Numbered from the stretch's first letter, positions 37,390 to 47,751 are shown. The stretch is 64,000 bases of DNA from Cedecea neteri NBRC 105707 = ATCC 33855 (GCF_001571265.1 NZ_BCTL01000014.1:28991-92990); one strand, 5' to 3'. A program made the numbers and translations. Notes: a model not told the origin generated them from the sequence alone.

Positions 37390-39621
37390 TTAGCCGTGCA
37401 GCCTGCGAGCATCGATAATGTCCGGCACCTGATTCAGCTTGCCCAGCACGCGGCCAAGCACCTGCAGGTTGTAAATCTCGATAGTCATATCGATAGTGGC
37501 AAGCTGCTGCTTTGTATCGCTGCGGCTGGCCACGCCAAGCACGTTGACCTTTTCGTTCGCCAGAATCGTGGTGATGTCGCGAAGCAGGCCGCTGCGATCG
37601 TTCGCCGTGACGCGCACTACCAGCGAATAACCGCTGGAGTAGCTCTCCCCCCAAACCGCATCAACGATACGTTCTGGCGCATGAGACTGCAGCTCGGCAA
37701 GCTGATCGCAGTCCGCCCGGTGAATAGAGATCCCGCGCCCCTGGGTAATGAAGCCCACGATTTCATCCCCCGGAATCGGCTGGCAGCAGCGGGCGATGTG
37801 GTGCATCAGATTCCCCACGCCCTCAACGACTACGCGGCCATTGTCTTTACTACGCGACTGCGGCGGCGAATACGTTTTTTGCGTCAGCTGGCGCAGCGCG
37901 GCGGCATCCTGCTCTTCAGCGCTGGGCTTATTAAACTGCGCCTGCAGATAGTTGCTCATCTGGTTGAGGCGAATATCCCCGCCGCCGATAGCCGCCAGCA
38001 GCTCTTCAATTTCGTTGAAGTTGTAGCGCGGCAGCAGCGTTTTCTCTGCTTCTTTCAGGCTGATACCCAGATGCTCAATCTCGTCGTCGAGGATCTGGCG
38101 TCCGGCAAGAATGTTCTTGTCCCGGTCCTGCTTGCGGAACCAGTTATGGATTTTCGCGCGCCCGCGGCTGGTTGTGATGTACCCCAGGTTAGGATTCAGC
38201 CAGTCACGACTCGGGTTCGGCTGCTTCTGGGTGATGACTTCGATCTGGTCCCCCATTTGCAGCTGATAGGTGAACGGCACGATGCGCCCGCCGATTTTCG
38301 CCCCGATGCAGCGGTGCCCGACATCGCTGTGAATATGGTAGGCAAAGTCCAGCGGCGTCGAGCCGGCAGGCAGGTCAACCACGTCCCCTTTCGGCGTAAA
38401 CACATACACGCGGTCGTCAAAGACCTGGCTGCGGACTTCGTCGAGCATTTCGCCCGAATCGGACATTTCTTCCTGCCAGGCGATAAGCTTGCGCAGCCAC
38501 GCAATGCGGTCTTCATGGCCGGAACTGCCGCTGCGCGCATTGCCTTCTTTGTACTTCCAGTGCGCGGCCACGCCCAGCTCAGACTCTTCATGCATCTGCT
38601 TGGTGCGGATCTGAATCTCTATGGTTTTGCCGTTCGGGCCAAGCACCACGGTGTGAATAGACTGGTAGCCATTCGGTTTAGGGTTTGCGACATAGTCGTC
38701 AAACTCATCTGGCAAATGGCGGAAGTGAGTATGCACTATCCCCAGCGCCGCGTAGCAATCCTGCAGGCGCTCGGCGACGATACGCACCGCACGCACGTCA
38801 AACAGCTCATCAAACGCGAGATGTTTTTTCTGCATTTTGCGCCAGATGCTGTAGATGTGTTTTGGTCGGCCATAGACTTCAGCCTTTACGCCCTCTTCTT
38901 TCATCGAAGAACGTAATGTGCCGACAAAATCGTCGATGTACTGCTCGCGATCGATACGGCGCTCGTGCAGCAGCTTCGCAATACGCTTGTATTCTTCCGG
39001 ATGCAGGTAGCGGAAGCAGTAATCTTCCAGCTCCCACTTGAGCTGACCAATGCCCAGGCGATTCGCCAGCGGGGCATAGATATTGGTACATTCTTTCGCC
39101 GCCAGTACGCGCTCATCTTCCGGCGCGTCTTTCACTTCGCGCAGATGGGCGATACGTTCCGCAAGCTTAATGACTACGCAACGGAAGTCGTCCACCATCG
39201 CCAGCAGCATACGGCGAACGTTATCCACCTGGTCAGAAGAAACAGAGTCGTTATGGGTCGCTTTCAGGTGGCGAATCGCGTCCATGTCGCGCACGCCGTG
39301 AATCAGGGTCACCACCTGTTTGCCGACGCTTTCCAGCATCACTTCTTCGCTGACCACGCCTGCATCCGCCAGCGGGAACAGCAGCGAGGCGCGCAGCGTA
39401 TCGTTGTCCATGCTCAGCATCGAGAGGATTTCGACCATCTCCACGCCACGCCAGAGCAGTAATTCAGCGTCAGGATGTCCTTTGGTCTGGCGTTCACAAT
39501 ACGCCCAGGTTTCGGCTAAGCGTTCACACGACTGCTGGTTGGAAATCCCGAGGCTTGCAATCCATTTTTCGGGCGCAAATTCGCCAGCTTTGTTGAGATG
39601 TGCACTTCTTACCGCAACCAT
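37390..39621 (-). CDS. relA: GTP pyrophosphokinase RelA
   Basis: RelA makes (p)ppGpp on ribosomes carrying uncharged tRNA. The 743-residue protein has a degenerate HD hydrolase domain (FPLADAGV in place of the catalytic His-Asp), the synthetase domain (YGRPKHIYSIWRKMQ, ELFDVRAVRI, NPKPNGYQSIHTVV), TGS (VYVFTPKGDVVDLPAGSTPLDFAYHIH), a zinc-finger-type CCQPIPGD region and a C-terminal ACT domain. The start at 39621 has GAGAGGA upstream and matches E. coli (MVAVRSAHLNKAGEF); an in-frame Met 11 codons earlier is unlikely. Confidence 0.98.
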   Translation of the reverse strand: MVAVRSAHLNKAGEFAPEKWIASLGISNQQSCERLAETWAYCERQTKGHPDAELLLWRGVEMVEILSMLSMDNDTLRASLLFPLADAGVVSEEVMLESVGKQVVTLIHGVRDMDAIRHLKATHNDSVSSDQVDNVRRMLLAMVDDFRCVVIKLAERIAHLREVKDAPEDERVLAAKECTNIYAPLANRLGIGQLKWELEDYCFRYLHPEEYKRIAKLLHERRIDREQYIDDFVGTLRSSMKEEGVKAEVYGRPKHIYSIWRKMQKKHLAFDELFDVRAVRIVAERLQDCYAALGIVHTHFRHLPDEFDDYVANPKPNGYQSIHTVVLGPNGKTIEIQIRTKQMHEESELGVAAHWKYKEGNARSGSSGHEDRIAWLRKLIAWQEEMSDSGEMLDEVRSQVFDDRVYVFTPKGDVVDLPAGSTPLDFAYHIHSDVGHRCIGAKIGGRIVPFTYQLQMGDQIEVITQKQPNPSRDWLNPNLGYITTSRGRAKIHNWFRKQDRDKNILAGRQILDDEIEHLGISLKEAEKTLLPRYNFNEIEELLAAIGGGDIRLNQMSNYLQAQFNKPSAEEQDAAALRQLTQKTYSPPQSRSKDNGRVVVEGVGNLMHHIARCCQPIPGDEIVGFITQGRGISIHRADCDQLAELQSHAPERIVDAVWGESYSSGYSLVVRVTANDRSGLLRDITTILANEKVNVLGVASRSDTKQQLATIDMTIEIYNLQVLGRVLGKLNQVPDIIDARRLHG

Positions 39622-39672
39622 TATCCTCTCCTGTCGGGCTAATACTAAGGCCAATGCGCCTGATTAACCCTT

Positions 39673-40986
39673 TCAATTACGCTCAAAGAGCGCCATAGAC
39701 TCCAGATGCCCGGTGTGGGGGAACATATCGAGCATGGCCAGTCGTTTAATGTGATACCCGGCGGCCAGTAGCGTTTCACTGTCACGCGCAAGCGTGGTGG
39801 GGTTACAGGAAACGTACACCACGCGGCTTGGCGCCAGTTTGATGACGTGCTGCATAACCCCCGCCGCACCGGCACGCGCCGGGTCGAGCAATATTTTAGT
39901 AAATCCTTGTTGCGCCCAGGGCTGACGCGTCACATCGTCTTCCAGGTTTTCATGGAAGAATGTCACGTTTTTCAGCGCATTACGCTGAGCATTATATTCA
40001 CCTTTCGCCACCAGCGCAGCAACGCCTTCGACCCCCACGGCCGCGGCGGCTCGTTTTGCCAACGGCAGGGTAAAATTCCCCATTCCGCAGAACAAATCTA
40101 GCACCCGATCCTCAGGCTGCACCTCCAACCACTCGATAGCCCTGGCCACCATTTGCTGATTCACCGCATCGTTGACCTGGATGAAATCTCGTGGACTAAA
40201 GGTTAAGCGTAGCCCGTCTGAATGATACCAGGGCTCTTCCTCCGCCAGGGATTCCAGGCTGTCGCTGTCCGGGGCGAGGAACAATGCCACCTCGTGAGAA
40301 TGCGAAAACTGTTCCAGTTTTTCCCGATCATCGTTGCTGAGCGGTGACAAATGACGCAGCACCATCAGCGGCCCACCGTCGGCCAGCACCAGCTCCACAT
40401 GCCCTAATCGGTTAACAACACTTAATTCAGACAAGCACTGGCGTAAAGGTTCCAGTAATGCTTCAAGCCGGGGCGCCAGCACGGGGCAATGATGAATATC
40501 CACCAGCACCTTGTCGCTCGCCTTGCGAAACCCCATCTGTAAGGTTTGCGTGCGGGGCTGATAATTCAACCCCAGCCGTGCGCGACGGCGGTATCCCCAT
40601 GACCCGGCGGAAATAATTTCATCCACCTGGCGAGGATGTTCGCGCTCGCCCATCATGCGCCCAAGGGCTTTAGACTTCGCCTCCTGCTGCAGCGCCACGC
40701 TCGCGTGCTGCTGCTGGCAGCCGCCGCAAACGCCAAAGTGCGGGCAGCGTGGCTTGACGCGCTCCGGGCTGTCGTTTAGGCGGCGCTTTACCTCTGCCTG
40801 AGCATAGCTACGCTTATCTTCGGTAATGCGAACTTCAACCTGTTCGCCGGGGAGTGCGCCGCGAATAAAGAGCGCTTTGCCTTTGTGACGTGCGACGCCC
40901 TGACCGAACGGATCAAGGTCGGTTACGGTCACGGTAAGTAATTCACGATTCGTATCGCGTCGCTTTGCAGAGTAGAATTGCGCCAT
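39673..40986 (-). CDS. rlmD: 23S rRNA (uracil-1939-C5) methyltransferase
   Basis: RlmD (RumA) methylates U1939 of 23S rRNA. The 437-residue protein has an N-terminal TRAM domain, a [4Fe-4S] cluster motif [14 protein letters not shown] near residue 82, SAM-binding [20 protein letters not shown] and the catalytic Cys in VYVSCNP. The start at 40986 ([10 protein letters not shown]) matches E. coli; the in-frame extension upstream overlaps the barA promoter region. It is upstream of relA, 51 bases apart, and divergent from barA. Confidence 0.97.
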   Translation of the reverse strand: MAQFYSAKRRDTNRELLTVTVTDLDPFGQGVARHKGKALFIRGALPGEQVEVRITEDKRSYAQAEVKRRLNDSPERVKPRCPHFGVCGGCQQQHASVALQQEAKSKALGRMMGEREHPRQVDEIISAGSWGYRRRARLGLNYQPRTQTLQMGFRKASDKVLVDIHHCPVLAPRLEALLEPLRQCLSELSVVNRLGHVELVLADGGPLMVLRHLSPLSNDDREKLEQFSHSHEVALFLAPDSDSLESLAEEEPWYHSDGLRLTFSPRDFIQVNDAVNQQMVARAIEWLEVQPEDRVLDLFCGMGNFTLPLAKRAAAAVGVEGVAALVAKGEYNAQRNALKNVTFFHENLEDDVTRQPWAQQGFTKILLDPARAGAAGVMQHVIKLAPSRVVYVSCNPTTLARDSETLLAAGYHIKRLAMLDMFPHTGHLESMALFERN

Positions 40987-41047
40987 GATGTAAGTAGATG
41001 TGTTCTCAAATGTCACTGTTGCTTTTATTGTCCCATATCGGAACCCC

Positions 41048-43804
41048 ATGACCAACTACAGCCTGCGCGCACGTATGATGATCCTGATTCTGGCCCCGAC
41101 GCTGTTGGTCGGTTTGCTGCTCAGCATCTTTTTCGTTGTCCATCGTTACAATGACTTACAGCGCCAGCTGGAAGATGCCGGTGCCAGTATTATTGAGCCG
41201 CTGGCGGTCTCCAGCGAGTACGGTATGAACTTCCACAGCCGGGAGTCGATTCGCCAGTTGGTCAGCGTGCTGCACCGCCGCCATTCGGATATCGTGCGCG
41301 GTATTTCGATTTACGATGACAGTAATAAGCTGTTCGTCACCTCGAATTTTCAGCATAACGCCACTCGCCTGAGGCTGCCCGATGGGGAAAAGCCACCAAA
41401 AGATCTCACCGTCACCCGCGCGGGCGACATCATGATCCTGCGTATGCCGATCGTTTCCGAAAGATATTCGCCGGATGAATCCGCTGAAACCAACGTCAAG
41501 CAGAGCAACAGCACCCTCGGCTACGTCGCCATGGAGCTGGATCTCAAATCAGTTCGCCTGCAGCAATACCGTGAGATCTTCATCTCAACGTTGATGATGC
41601 TGTTCTGCATCGGGATCGCGATGCTGTTTGCCTATCGACTGATGCGCGACGTGACCGGGCCGATCCGCAATATGGTGAATACCGTGGACCGCATCCGCCG
41701 CGGTCAGCTCGACAGCCGCGTGGAAGGGTTTATGTTAGGCGAGTTGGATATGCTGAAAAACGGCATCAATTCGATGGCAATGTCTCTGACGGCGTATCAC
41801 GAGGAGATGCAGCACAACGTCGATCAGGCCACATCCGATCTGCGTGAAACCCTTGAGCAGATGGAAATTCAGAACGTGGAGCTCGATCTTGCCAAGAAGC
41901 GGGCGCAGGAAGCCGCCCGTATAAAATCTGAGTTTCTGGCAAACATGTCTCACGAGCTGCGCACGCCGCTAAACGGCGTCATTGGCTTCACTCGCCTCGC
42001 CTTAAAAACCGATCTGACGCCAACCCAGCGAGACCACCTTTACACGATTGAACGCTCGGCCAATAACTTACTCACCATCATTAATGACGTGCTGGACTTC
42101 TCCAAATTAGAAGCGGGCAAGCTGCTGCTGGAATCTATTCCATTCCCGCTGCGCAATACGCTGGATGAGGTAGTGACTCTGCTGGCACATTCCGCCCACG
42201 ACAAAGGCCTTGAGCTAACGCTAAATATCAAGAATGACGTGCCGGATAATGTGATTGGTGACCCTTTACGCCTGCAGCAGGTCATCACGAATCTGGTGGG
42301 CAACGCCATTAAATTCACCGAAACCGGCAACATCGACCTGCTGGTGGAAAAACGGGCGGAAGGGAACAACAAAGTTCAGATTGAAATGCAGATCCACGAT
42401 ACCGGCATCGGCATTCCTGAGCAGGAACAATCTCGCCTCTTCCAGGCCTTCCGCCAGGCGGATGCCAGTATTTCACGCCGCCACGGCGGTACCGGGCTGG
42501 GGCTGGTGATCACCCAGAAACTGGTGAATGAAATGGGCGGCGATATCTCTTTCCACAGCAAGCCGAATCGGGGTTCAACGTTCTGGTTCCACATTAGCCT
42601 GGACCTGAACCCTAATGCCGTGAACGACCGACAGTTGCTGGACAAGCTGGCAGGCAAACGCCTGGGCTACGTCGAGCCAAACGCAACCGCCGCGCAGAGC
42701 ACCCTGAATTTGCTGCAAAACACACCGCTGGAAGTCGTGCACAGTCCGTCGCTCTCTGGGCTGCCCGATGAGCACTATGATATTCTGCTGTGCGGCATTC
42801 CCGTCACCTTTACAGAAACGCTTACGCTGGCAAACCCTAAGCTCGCCAAAGCGGTCACCATGGCAGATTGCCTGATTTTGGCACTGCCCTGCCATACCCA
42901 GGTCGGCGCAGAAGAGCTGAAGCGTCAGGGCGTGGCGGGCTGCCTGTTAAAACCGATTACCTCAACGCGCCTGTTCCCGATGCTGCTTAAAAGCTGCCCT
43001 AAAGCTAACCTGGCTCTGCCGTTCATTGAGCATAACGATAAGCTGCCGATGGCCGTCATGGCGGTGGATGATAACCCGGCCAACCTGAAACTAATTGGCG
43101 CGTTACTGGAAGACAGGGTTCAGCAAGTTGTGCTGTGTGAAAGCGGCACGCAGGCGCTGGAACGCGCCCGTCAAATGAACATCGACATTATCCTGATGGA
43201 CATTCAGATGCCGGAAATGGACGGCATCCGCGCCTGCGAACTGATTCGCCAGCTGCCGCATCACCAGCAAACCCCGGTAATTGCCGTTACCGCACACGCG
43301 CTGGCAGGGCAAAAAGAGAAGCTCATGAGCGCCGGTATGAACGACTATCTCGCCAAGCCAATTGAAGAAGAAAAGCTGCATCGCCTGCTGATGCGTTACC
43401 ATCCGGGCAATATCGGCCAGCTTCCCGTGCAGCAGGAAGAGCCCGCGCCACCGGCGATTAACATCAATAAAACGCTGGACTGGAACCTGGCGCTGCGCCA
43501 GGCCGCCAACAAAGCCGATCTCGCCCGAGAGATGCTTGAAATGCTGCTGGAGTTTCTGCCAGAAGTGAGAAATGTCCTCGAAGAACAGCTGGTCGGCGAT
43601 AAGCCCGAAGGGTTGATTGATATCGTTCATAAACTGCACGGGAGCTGCAGTTACAGCGGCGTCCCGCGGATGAAAAAGCTCTGCCAGACGCTGGAGCACG
43701 AGCTGCGCCACGGCGTAGCGCCTGAGGAAATGGAGCCTGAAATTCTGGAGCTACTGGACGAGATGGATAACGTTGTGCGGGAAGCGAAGAAGTATCAGAT
43801 TTGA
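41048..43804 (+). CDS. barA: Hybrid sensor histidine kinase BarA
   Basis: BarA senses short-chain carboxylates and phosphorylates UvrY, which drives csrB and csrC. The 918-residue protein, E. coli length, has a TM segment at residues 10-30, a periplasmic loop to about 175, TM2, HAMP, and HisKA with H302 ([18 protein letters not shown]). HATPase motifs (DTGIGIP; GTGLGL), a receiver with the phosphoacceptor Asp in [11 protein letters not shown], and a C-terminal HPt with His in [13 protein letters not shown] follow. The start at 41048 ([11 protein letters not shown]) is the family start. The csrB gene and its UvrY box lie 4-7 kb away in this window. The gud genes that follow barA in E. coli are absent. 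Confidence 0.98.
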   Translation: MTNYSLRARMMILILAPTLLVGLLLSIFFVVHRYNDLQRQLEDAGASIIEPLAVSSEYGMNFHSRESIRQLVSVLHRRHSDIVRGISIYDDSNKLFVTSNFQHNATRLRLPDGEKPPKDLTVTRAGDIMILRMPIVSERYSPDESAETNVKQSNSTLGYVAMELDLKSVRLQQYREIFISTLMMLFCIGIAMLFAYRLMRDVTGPIRNMVNTVDRIRRGQLDSRVEGFMLGELDMLKNGINSMAMSLTAYHEEMQHNVDQATSDLRETLEQMEIQNVELDLAKKRAQEAARIKSEFLANMSHELRTPLNGVIGFTRLALKTDLTPTQRDHLYTIERSANNLLTIINDVLDFSKLEAGKLLLESIPFPLRNTLDEVVTLLAHSAHDKGLELTLNIKNDVPDNVIGDPLRLQQVITNLVGNAIKFTETGNIDLLVEKRAEGNNKVQIEMQIHDTGIGIPEQEQSRLFQAFRQADASISRRHGGTGLGLVITQKLVNEMGGDISFHSKPNRGSTFWFHISLDLNPNAVNDRQLLDKLAGKRLGYVEPNATAAQSTLNLLQNTPLEVVHSPSLSGLPDEHYDILLCGIPVTFTETLTLANPKLAKAVTMADCLILALPCHTQVGAEELKRQGVAGCLLKPITSTRLFPMLLKSCPKANLALPFIEHNDKLPMAVMAVDDNPANLKLIGALLEDRVQQVVLCESGTQALERARQMNIDIILMDIQMPEMDGIRACELIRQLPHHQQTPVIAVTAHALAGQKEKLMSAGMNDYLAKPIEEEKLHRLLMRYHPGNIGQLPVQQEEPAPPAININKTLDWNLALRQAANKADLAREMLEMLLEFLPEVRNVLEEQLVGDKPEGLIDIVHKLHGSCSYSGVPRMKKLCQTLEHELRHGVAPEEMEPEILELLDEMDNVVREAKKYQI

Positions 43805-43817
43805 ACTTAAGTCAGGC

Positions 43818-43852
43818 GCGAAGAGGAGATCCGCACTCCCTCTTCGCTTTTT
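43818..43852 (+). terminator. Rho-independent terminator after barA
   Basis: GCGAAGAGG (43818-43826) pairs with CCTCTTCGC (43839-43847), 9 bp, followed by five T residues. Confidence 0.88.
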
Positions 43853-43862
43853 AGCAAAAATG

Positions 43863-44435
43863 TTAGCCTTTCGTCATGCCGCGCCACATCACGTCAAACC
43901 CGGCAGATTTGTATTCATCCCTGCGTGAAGGGTCGCGTCCGGCAAATTCCATCGTGGTTTCAGCCAGGCCAAAGAAAATAGCATCAGCAAACGCCGATTC
44001 AATACCGGTCAGTACCTCGTTAGTCACGCACTCTTTCGACAGATCGCGCAGGTCAGGGTAAGCCTGGTAAACCTGTTCCATCGTTTCAGGGGTGATCTTG
44101 CCGGAAACCGCCAGCTGGCGCATCGCTTTGCGGGCATTGACGTTCACCAGCCCCCAGTCAATGTAATTTCCCCATACCGTTCTTGAGCGTTCTTTGCTGG
44201 GCGCATGTCGGTCGTAGGTTTTCATCAGCTCGCTGCCAAGATCTTGCTTATGATGAAGATAAACGGCGTTCAGCAACTCGTCTTTAGTGGGGAAATAACG
44301 GAACAACGTCCCTTCGGCCACGCCCGCCTTTCTGGCAATTAAAGAGGTCGCCGCCCCTAATCCCAGCTCCGCAATCGCGTCGGTTGCTGCATCGAGTAAT
44401 GCTAATCGTTTATCTTCACTTTTTGGACGAGCCAC
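43863..44435 (-). CDS. RamR-like TetR-family repressor
   Basis: The 190-residue protein has the TetR N-terminal helix-turn-helix (ATSLIARKAGVAEGTLFRYFPTKDELLNAVY, residues 29-59) and begins MARPKSEDK, like Salmonella/Klebsiella RamR. The C-terminal half keeps the RamR pattern PELRDLC-type YPDLRDLS, FFGLAETTMEFAGRDPSRRDEY and GFDVMWR. RamR binds bile salts and cationic drugs and represses ramA. The divergent arrangement with a romA-like and a ramA-like gene is the same as at the classical ramR-romA-ramA locus. I judge it a RamR homologue or paralogue, not certainly the orthologue. Confidence 0.75.
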   Translation of the reverse strand: MARPKSEDKRLALLDAATDAIAELGLGAATSLIARKAGVAEGTLFRYFPTKDELLNAVYLHHKQDLGSELMKTYDRHAPSKERSRTVWGNYIDWGLVNVNARKAMRQLAVSGKITPETMEQVYQAYPDLRDLSKECVTNEVLTGIESAFADAIFFGLAETTMEFAGRDPSRRDEYKSAGFDVMWRGMTKG

Positions 44436-44533
44436 GGTTCCTCACAAGCCAGTTATCTGAGTGGATAGGATTTCAGCCATCGGGATCGCCGCGATCGCTG
44501 AATGTCATGTTCTTTATCATACCGTAAATTTTG

Positions 44534-44578
44534 TTGACGGTTGACCTTGCCTGCCTATAATGAGTGTTTACTCACTCA
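44534..44578 (+). promoter_or_regulatory. Strong sigma-70 promoter overlapped by a RamR-type operator
   Basis: TTGACG (44534-44539), a 16-base spacer and TATAAT (44556-44561) form a near-consensus promoter. The inverted repeat TGAGTG-N6-CACTCA (44561-44578) begins on the last base of the -10 and covers the start point, a position at which a TetR-type repressor would block polymerase. RamR sites in Salmonella are of this ATGAGTG...CACTCAT kind, as I recall. It drives the romA-like and ramA-like genes. Confidence 0.75.
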
Positions 44579-44617
44579 ATAGCAACATTACCCGCACAGT
44601 TTCAAAGAGAATCCTTT

Positions 44618-45745
44618 ATGGCTGCCGCGCATTCTGGCAAGCGTTCGTTAACCCTAAAATTCATGGTCGTGATTATGTTATTAGGCCTTACTGCCACTAG
44701 CGCTGCGCTGTTCCCGATGACTGAATTTGGCAAATTGCCGCAGGGCAGCCGTCTTGAGCGCATCCAGCAATCGCCCCAGTACCGCGACGGCAAGTTCCAT
44801 AATCAACAGGACACGCCAATGATGACCGACAAGCGCGGTCGTATTGCGGCGCTGTGGGATTTCTTTTTCGCCCGGCCAGATACGGTAAAACCCGATCGCC
44901 CTCTGCCGCTGATCAACACCGATCTTGCTCAGCTTGATAAACAGCAGGATCTGGTGGTGTGGCTGGGTCATTCCTCCTGGTTTATCCAGCTCGGCGGCAA
45001 GCGCATTCTTATCGATCCCGTGTTCAGCCACTACGCCGCGCCGTTCGCCTTTCTGAACAAAGCGTTTGCGGGCGATTATCCGTGGCGAGCGGAAGATATG
45101 CCGGACATCGACACCCTGGTAATCTCTCACGATCACTGGGATCACCTGGACTACCCCACGCTGCGAGCGCTTAAGCCAAAGATTAAGCAGATCGTCACCC
45201 CGCTTGGCGTCGGCGCACATTTTGAAGCCTGGGGCTTCGATCCTGCGCTTATCCATGAGCTGGACTGGCAGGAAAAAGTCGCTATTGATAGCGGGTTAAC
45301 GGTCCACGCCTTGCCGGCCCGCCATTTCTCTGGCCGAGGATTGACCGGCAACAAAACGCTGTGGGCAAGCTATATGTTCGTCACGCCACAGCGAAAAGTT
45401 TATTACAGCGGCGATACCGGCTACGGCCCTCATTTCAAGCAAATCGGCGAACAGTTTAGCGATATCGATCTCGCGATTATGGAAAACGGCCAGTACGACG
45501 AAGGCTGGAAATACATCCACATGATGCCGGAAGAAGCCGCTCAGGCGACGGAAGAACTGGGGGCGAAAACCATGGTGCCAGGGCACGCAGGCCGGTTTGC
45601 TTTGGCGAATCACAGCTGGGACGAGCCCTTCCGTCGCATCTCTGCCGCCAGCGCAGGCCGCAGCTATCAGCTGCTAACACCTGAAATGGGGCAAATACTG
45701 GACGTCAGTCAACCACGTCAGGCCTTCGATGCCTGGTGGGAATAG
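44618..45745 (+). CDS. RomA-like metallo-beta-lactamase-fold hydrolase
   Basis: The 375-residue protein has an N-terminal membrane anchor or signal (about residues 10-32), then an MBL fold of the UlaG/NAPE-PLD type. It shows VVWLGHSSWFIQLGGKRILIDPVFS, metal motif SHDHWDHLD, ALPARHFSGRG, YSGDTGYG, and the C-terminal MVPGHAGRFAL. The start at 44618 is chosen because it follows AGAGAA and lies downstream of the inferred transcription start at about 44568; an in-frame Met at 44564 would precede it. At classical loci, romA sits between ramR and ramA. Its natural substrate is unknown. Confidence 0.82.
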   Translation: MAAAHSGKRSLTLKFMVVIMLLGLTATSAALFPMTEFGKLPQGSRLERIQQSPQYRDGKFHNQQDTPMMTDKRGRIAALWDFFFARPDTVKPDRPLPLINTDLAQLDKQQDLVVWLGHSSWFIQLGGKRILIDPVFSHYAAPFAFLNKAFAGDYPWRAEDMPDIDTLVISHDHWDHLDYPTLRALKPKIKQIVTPLGVGAHFEAWGFDPALIHELDWQEKVAIDSGLTVHALPARHFSGRGLTGNKTLWASYMFVTPQRKVYYSGDTGYGPHFKQIGEQFSDIDLAIMENGQYDEGWKYIHMMPEEAAQATEELGAKTMVPGHAGRFALANHSWDEPFRRISAASAGRSYQLLTPEMGQILDVSQPRQAFDAWWE

Positions 45746-45787
45746 ATTTATCAATTATCGAACGAGCAAGATGTAGAAGGAGGTGAT

Positions 45788-46129
45788 ATGTCCATGCCTA
45801 AAGATTTTATGGAATCTCTGCTTGAGTGGGTCGATGGCAATATGCAGCGCCCGCTGCGTATTGAAGAAGTCGCCAGGCAGTCCGGCTACTCGAAGTGGTA
45901 CCTGCAGCGGATGTTCTCAGACTGGGCGGGGAAAAGCCTCGGCGCCTACATTCGTGAACGCAAGCTGCAGCTGGCGGCGGAAGATCTGAAAAATACCGAG
46001 GACAAAATCCTCGATATCTCAGTACGCTACGGCTTTGATTCGCAGCAATCTTTTACCCGCACGTTTGGAAAACGGTTCAATACCTCTCCCGGCGCCTACC
46101 GCCGCGAACATGAACAACCGCTTAATTAA
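45788..46129 (+). CDS. RamA/MarA-type AraC-family activator
   Basis: The 113-residue protein is a stand-alone AraC DNA-binding domain of MarA/RamA/SoxS size. HTH1 is near residues 22-45 (LRIEEVARQSGYSKWYLQRMF) and HTH2 near 70-95 (ILDISVRYGFDSQQSFTRTFGKRF), ending SPGAYRREH. Such proteins activate acrAB-tolC, micF and related genes. The ribosome site AAGGAGGTGAT (45777-45787) is fully complementary to the 16S 3' end but abuts the first ATG. The second ATG (45794, Met3) has a more usual spacing and may be the real start. It is downstream of the romA-like gene in the same transcript. Confidence 0.83.
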   Translation: MSMPKDFMESLLEWVDGNMQRPLRIEEVARQSGYSKWYLQRMFSDWAGKSLGAYIRERKLQLAAEDLKNTEDKILDISVRYGFDSQQSFTRTFGKRFNTSPGAYRREHEQPLN

Positions 46130-46137
46130 GATCTTTT

Positions 46138-46168
46138 CTGAGTGGGTATGCGCCGCTTACCCACTCAG
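46138..46168. terminator. Bidirectional terminator hairpin
   Basis: An 11-bp perfect stem (CTGAGTGGGTA/TACCCACTCAG) with a 9-base loop lies between the convergent ramA-like gene and yqcA. Confidence 0.75.
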
Positions 46169-46175
46169 TTCTCAC

Positions 46176-46625
46176 TTACTTCAGTAAAGTCGCCCACTGT
46201 TCAACCCACGGGCCCGAAACCACTTCAGGCTCCGGATGGTCGTTAGCGTCAATGGTTAAAACGTCGGCGATGCGGGTTGCGCCCTGCTCCTGCAATAAAG
46301 CGTCAAACTGCTTACCGCCGCCGCAGAAGTGGTCGTAATTGCTGTCACCCAGCGCAATCAGTCCGTAATGGAGCTCAGGCTGATAACCCAGCTGATCTTT
46401 GATAGCCTGGAACAGCGGGACAATGCTGTCCGGCAGATCGCCCTGCCCGGTCGTGGAGGTGACCACCAGCGCATAATGGTTGCGGTAATATTGCCACTCA
46501 GTCAGATCGGGATCTTCAAACACTTTTGCCTGATGGCCATGTTTTTTCAGAATGGTTTCGGCTTCTTCAGCCACTAGCAGCGCATTGCCGTACATCGTAC
46601 CTACAAAAATACCCACTTCGGCCAT
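46176..46625 (-). CDS. yqcA: YqcA, short-chain flavodoxin-like protein
   Basis: The 149-residue flavodoxin-fold protein has the FMN phosphate loop [12 protein letters not shown] (8-19), [10 protein letters not shown] and [11 protein letters not shown]. The start at 46625 follows AAGGAG and matches E. coli; an earlier Met (46652) lies inside truC. Its redox partner is not established. It is 17 bases after truC, and is the last gene of yqcC-truC-yqcA. Confidence 0.94.
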   Translation of the reverse strand: MAEVGIFVGTMYGNALLVAEEAETILKKHGHQAKVFEDPDLTEWQYYRNHYALVVTSTTGQGDLPDSIVPLFQAIKDQLGYQPELHYGLIALGDSNYDHFCGGGKQFDALLQEQGATRIADVLTIDANDHPEPEVVSGPWVEQWATLLK

Positions 46626-46642
46626 CGGTAACTCCTTAAGAA

Positions 46643-47422
46643 TTAGAGACAAGGCTTATCCTGGCAGCTCGCCGGATCAAACTCACTATTTTCAACATCC
46701 GGCAGCTGACCACGCCAGCCAAATTGTGTCAGCATTTGCATCCAGGTTTCATCCAGCCCCGCCCGGATCGTCAGCGGCTCTCCGGTAACCGGATGGTTTA
46801 GCGAGAGCTGGCTGGCATGCAGCATCAGACGCTCACAGCCAAAATGTTCCGCTGCGCCCCGGTTCTGGCGCAAATCGCCGTGTTTGGAATCACCAATAAT
46901 AGGATGGCGAAGATGCGACAGATGCCGACGAAGCTGGTGTTTGCGGCCAGTCTTTGGCTCAAGTTCTACCAGGCTGTAGCGAGCGGTAGGATAACGCCCT
47001 ACGGCCACCGGCATCTCGATCGTCGCTAAGCCACGATAGTGCGTCACCGCAGGCTGCGGCCCTTTGTCCTGGTCGCTAAACTTATCGGCGATTTTATCCA
47101 GCTCTTCTACCAGCGGATAATCCAGCACGGCTTCGTCCTGCAGCCAGCCACGCACCACGGCATGGTAGCGCTTCTGCATCTGGTGCTGCTCAAACTGCTG
47201 CGACAGCAGGCGCCCAACCTCGCTGGATAACCCCATCAGCAGCACGCCAGAGGTTGGCCGGTCAAGGCGATGCACGGTAAAAACGTGCTGGCCAATCTGG
47301 TCGCGAACGGTTTGCATCACCACGACTTTTTCGTGCCTGTCCAGCCAGCTACGGTGCACCAGCCAGCCGGACGGTTTGTTTACCGCAACCAGCCACTCAT
47401 CCTGGTAAATAATCTCCAGCAT
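46643..47422 (-). CDS. truC: tRNA pseudouridine(65) synthase TruC
   Basis: TruC makes pseudouridine 65 in tRNA-Ile and tRNA-Asp. The 259-residue RluA-family enzyme has the catalytic-Asp motif [12 protein letters not shown] near residue 52 and the [13 protein letters not shown] segment that lines the active site. The ATG overlaps the yqcC stop by one base. Confidence 0.97.
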   Translation of the reverse strand: MLEIIYQDEWLVAVNKPSGWLVHRSWLDRHEKVVVMQTVRDQIGQHVFTVHRLDRPTSGVLLMGLSSEVGRLLSQQFEQHQMQKRYHAVVRGWLQDEAVLDYPLVEELDKIADKFSDQDKGPQPAVTHYRGLATIEMPVAVGRYPTARYSLVELEPKTGRKHQLRRHLSHLRHPIIGDSKHGDLRQNRGAAEHFGCERLMLHASQLSLNHPVTGEPLTIRAGLDETWMQMLTQFGWRGQLPDVENSEFDPASCQDKPCL

Positions 47423-47751
47423 CAGTCCTGTTCCGCCTCAAACAAGGCGTCCAGCTCAAACAGCACGGCGAGAAGGGGTTCGCGTACGGCATGCGTAGCA
47501 TCCAGCGCCATTTCGTAATAAGGCGCAACGGCAAACGCATTCGGCAAAGGATGTTGGCTTTCCAGCAGCGCATTCATGCGGGGGATTAGAACCCATTGCA
47601 GCCATTCGTGAGGCTGCAGCGTATCCATGCAGAAAGGCTGCGTGCTCTCAAATGCAGTGGGATCGGGAGGCAGGCCCTGCCAGAGGGAATGATCGCGCAG
47701 GATCTGCTCAATGTTGAGTAAATGGCGGCGAACCAGCGTCTGGCGCTCCAT
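47422..47751 (-). CDS. yqcC: YqcC, DUF446 family protein
   Basis: The 109-residue acidic protein has the all-helical YqcC fold, with the family segments LLNIEQILRDHSLW and MDTLQPHEWLQWVLIPRMNALLE. It has no assigned function. It is the first gene of yqcC-truC-yqcA and overlaps truC by one base. The csrB gene lies just upstream. Confidence 0.93.
   Translation of the reverse strand: MERQTLVRRHLLNIEQILRDHSLWQGLPPDPTAFESTQPFCMDTLQPHEWLQWVLIPRMNALLESQHPLPNAFAVAPYYEMALDATHAVREPLLAVLFELDALFEAEQD

Noticed and set aside
37363..38916. Long plus-strand open frame (517 codons) antisense to relA
   Set aside because: It lies wholly inside relA, has no family resemblance or ribosome site, and is the kind of frame that GC-rich codon use creates on the opposite strand.
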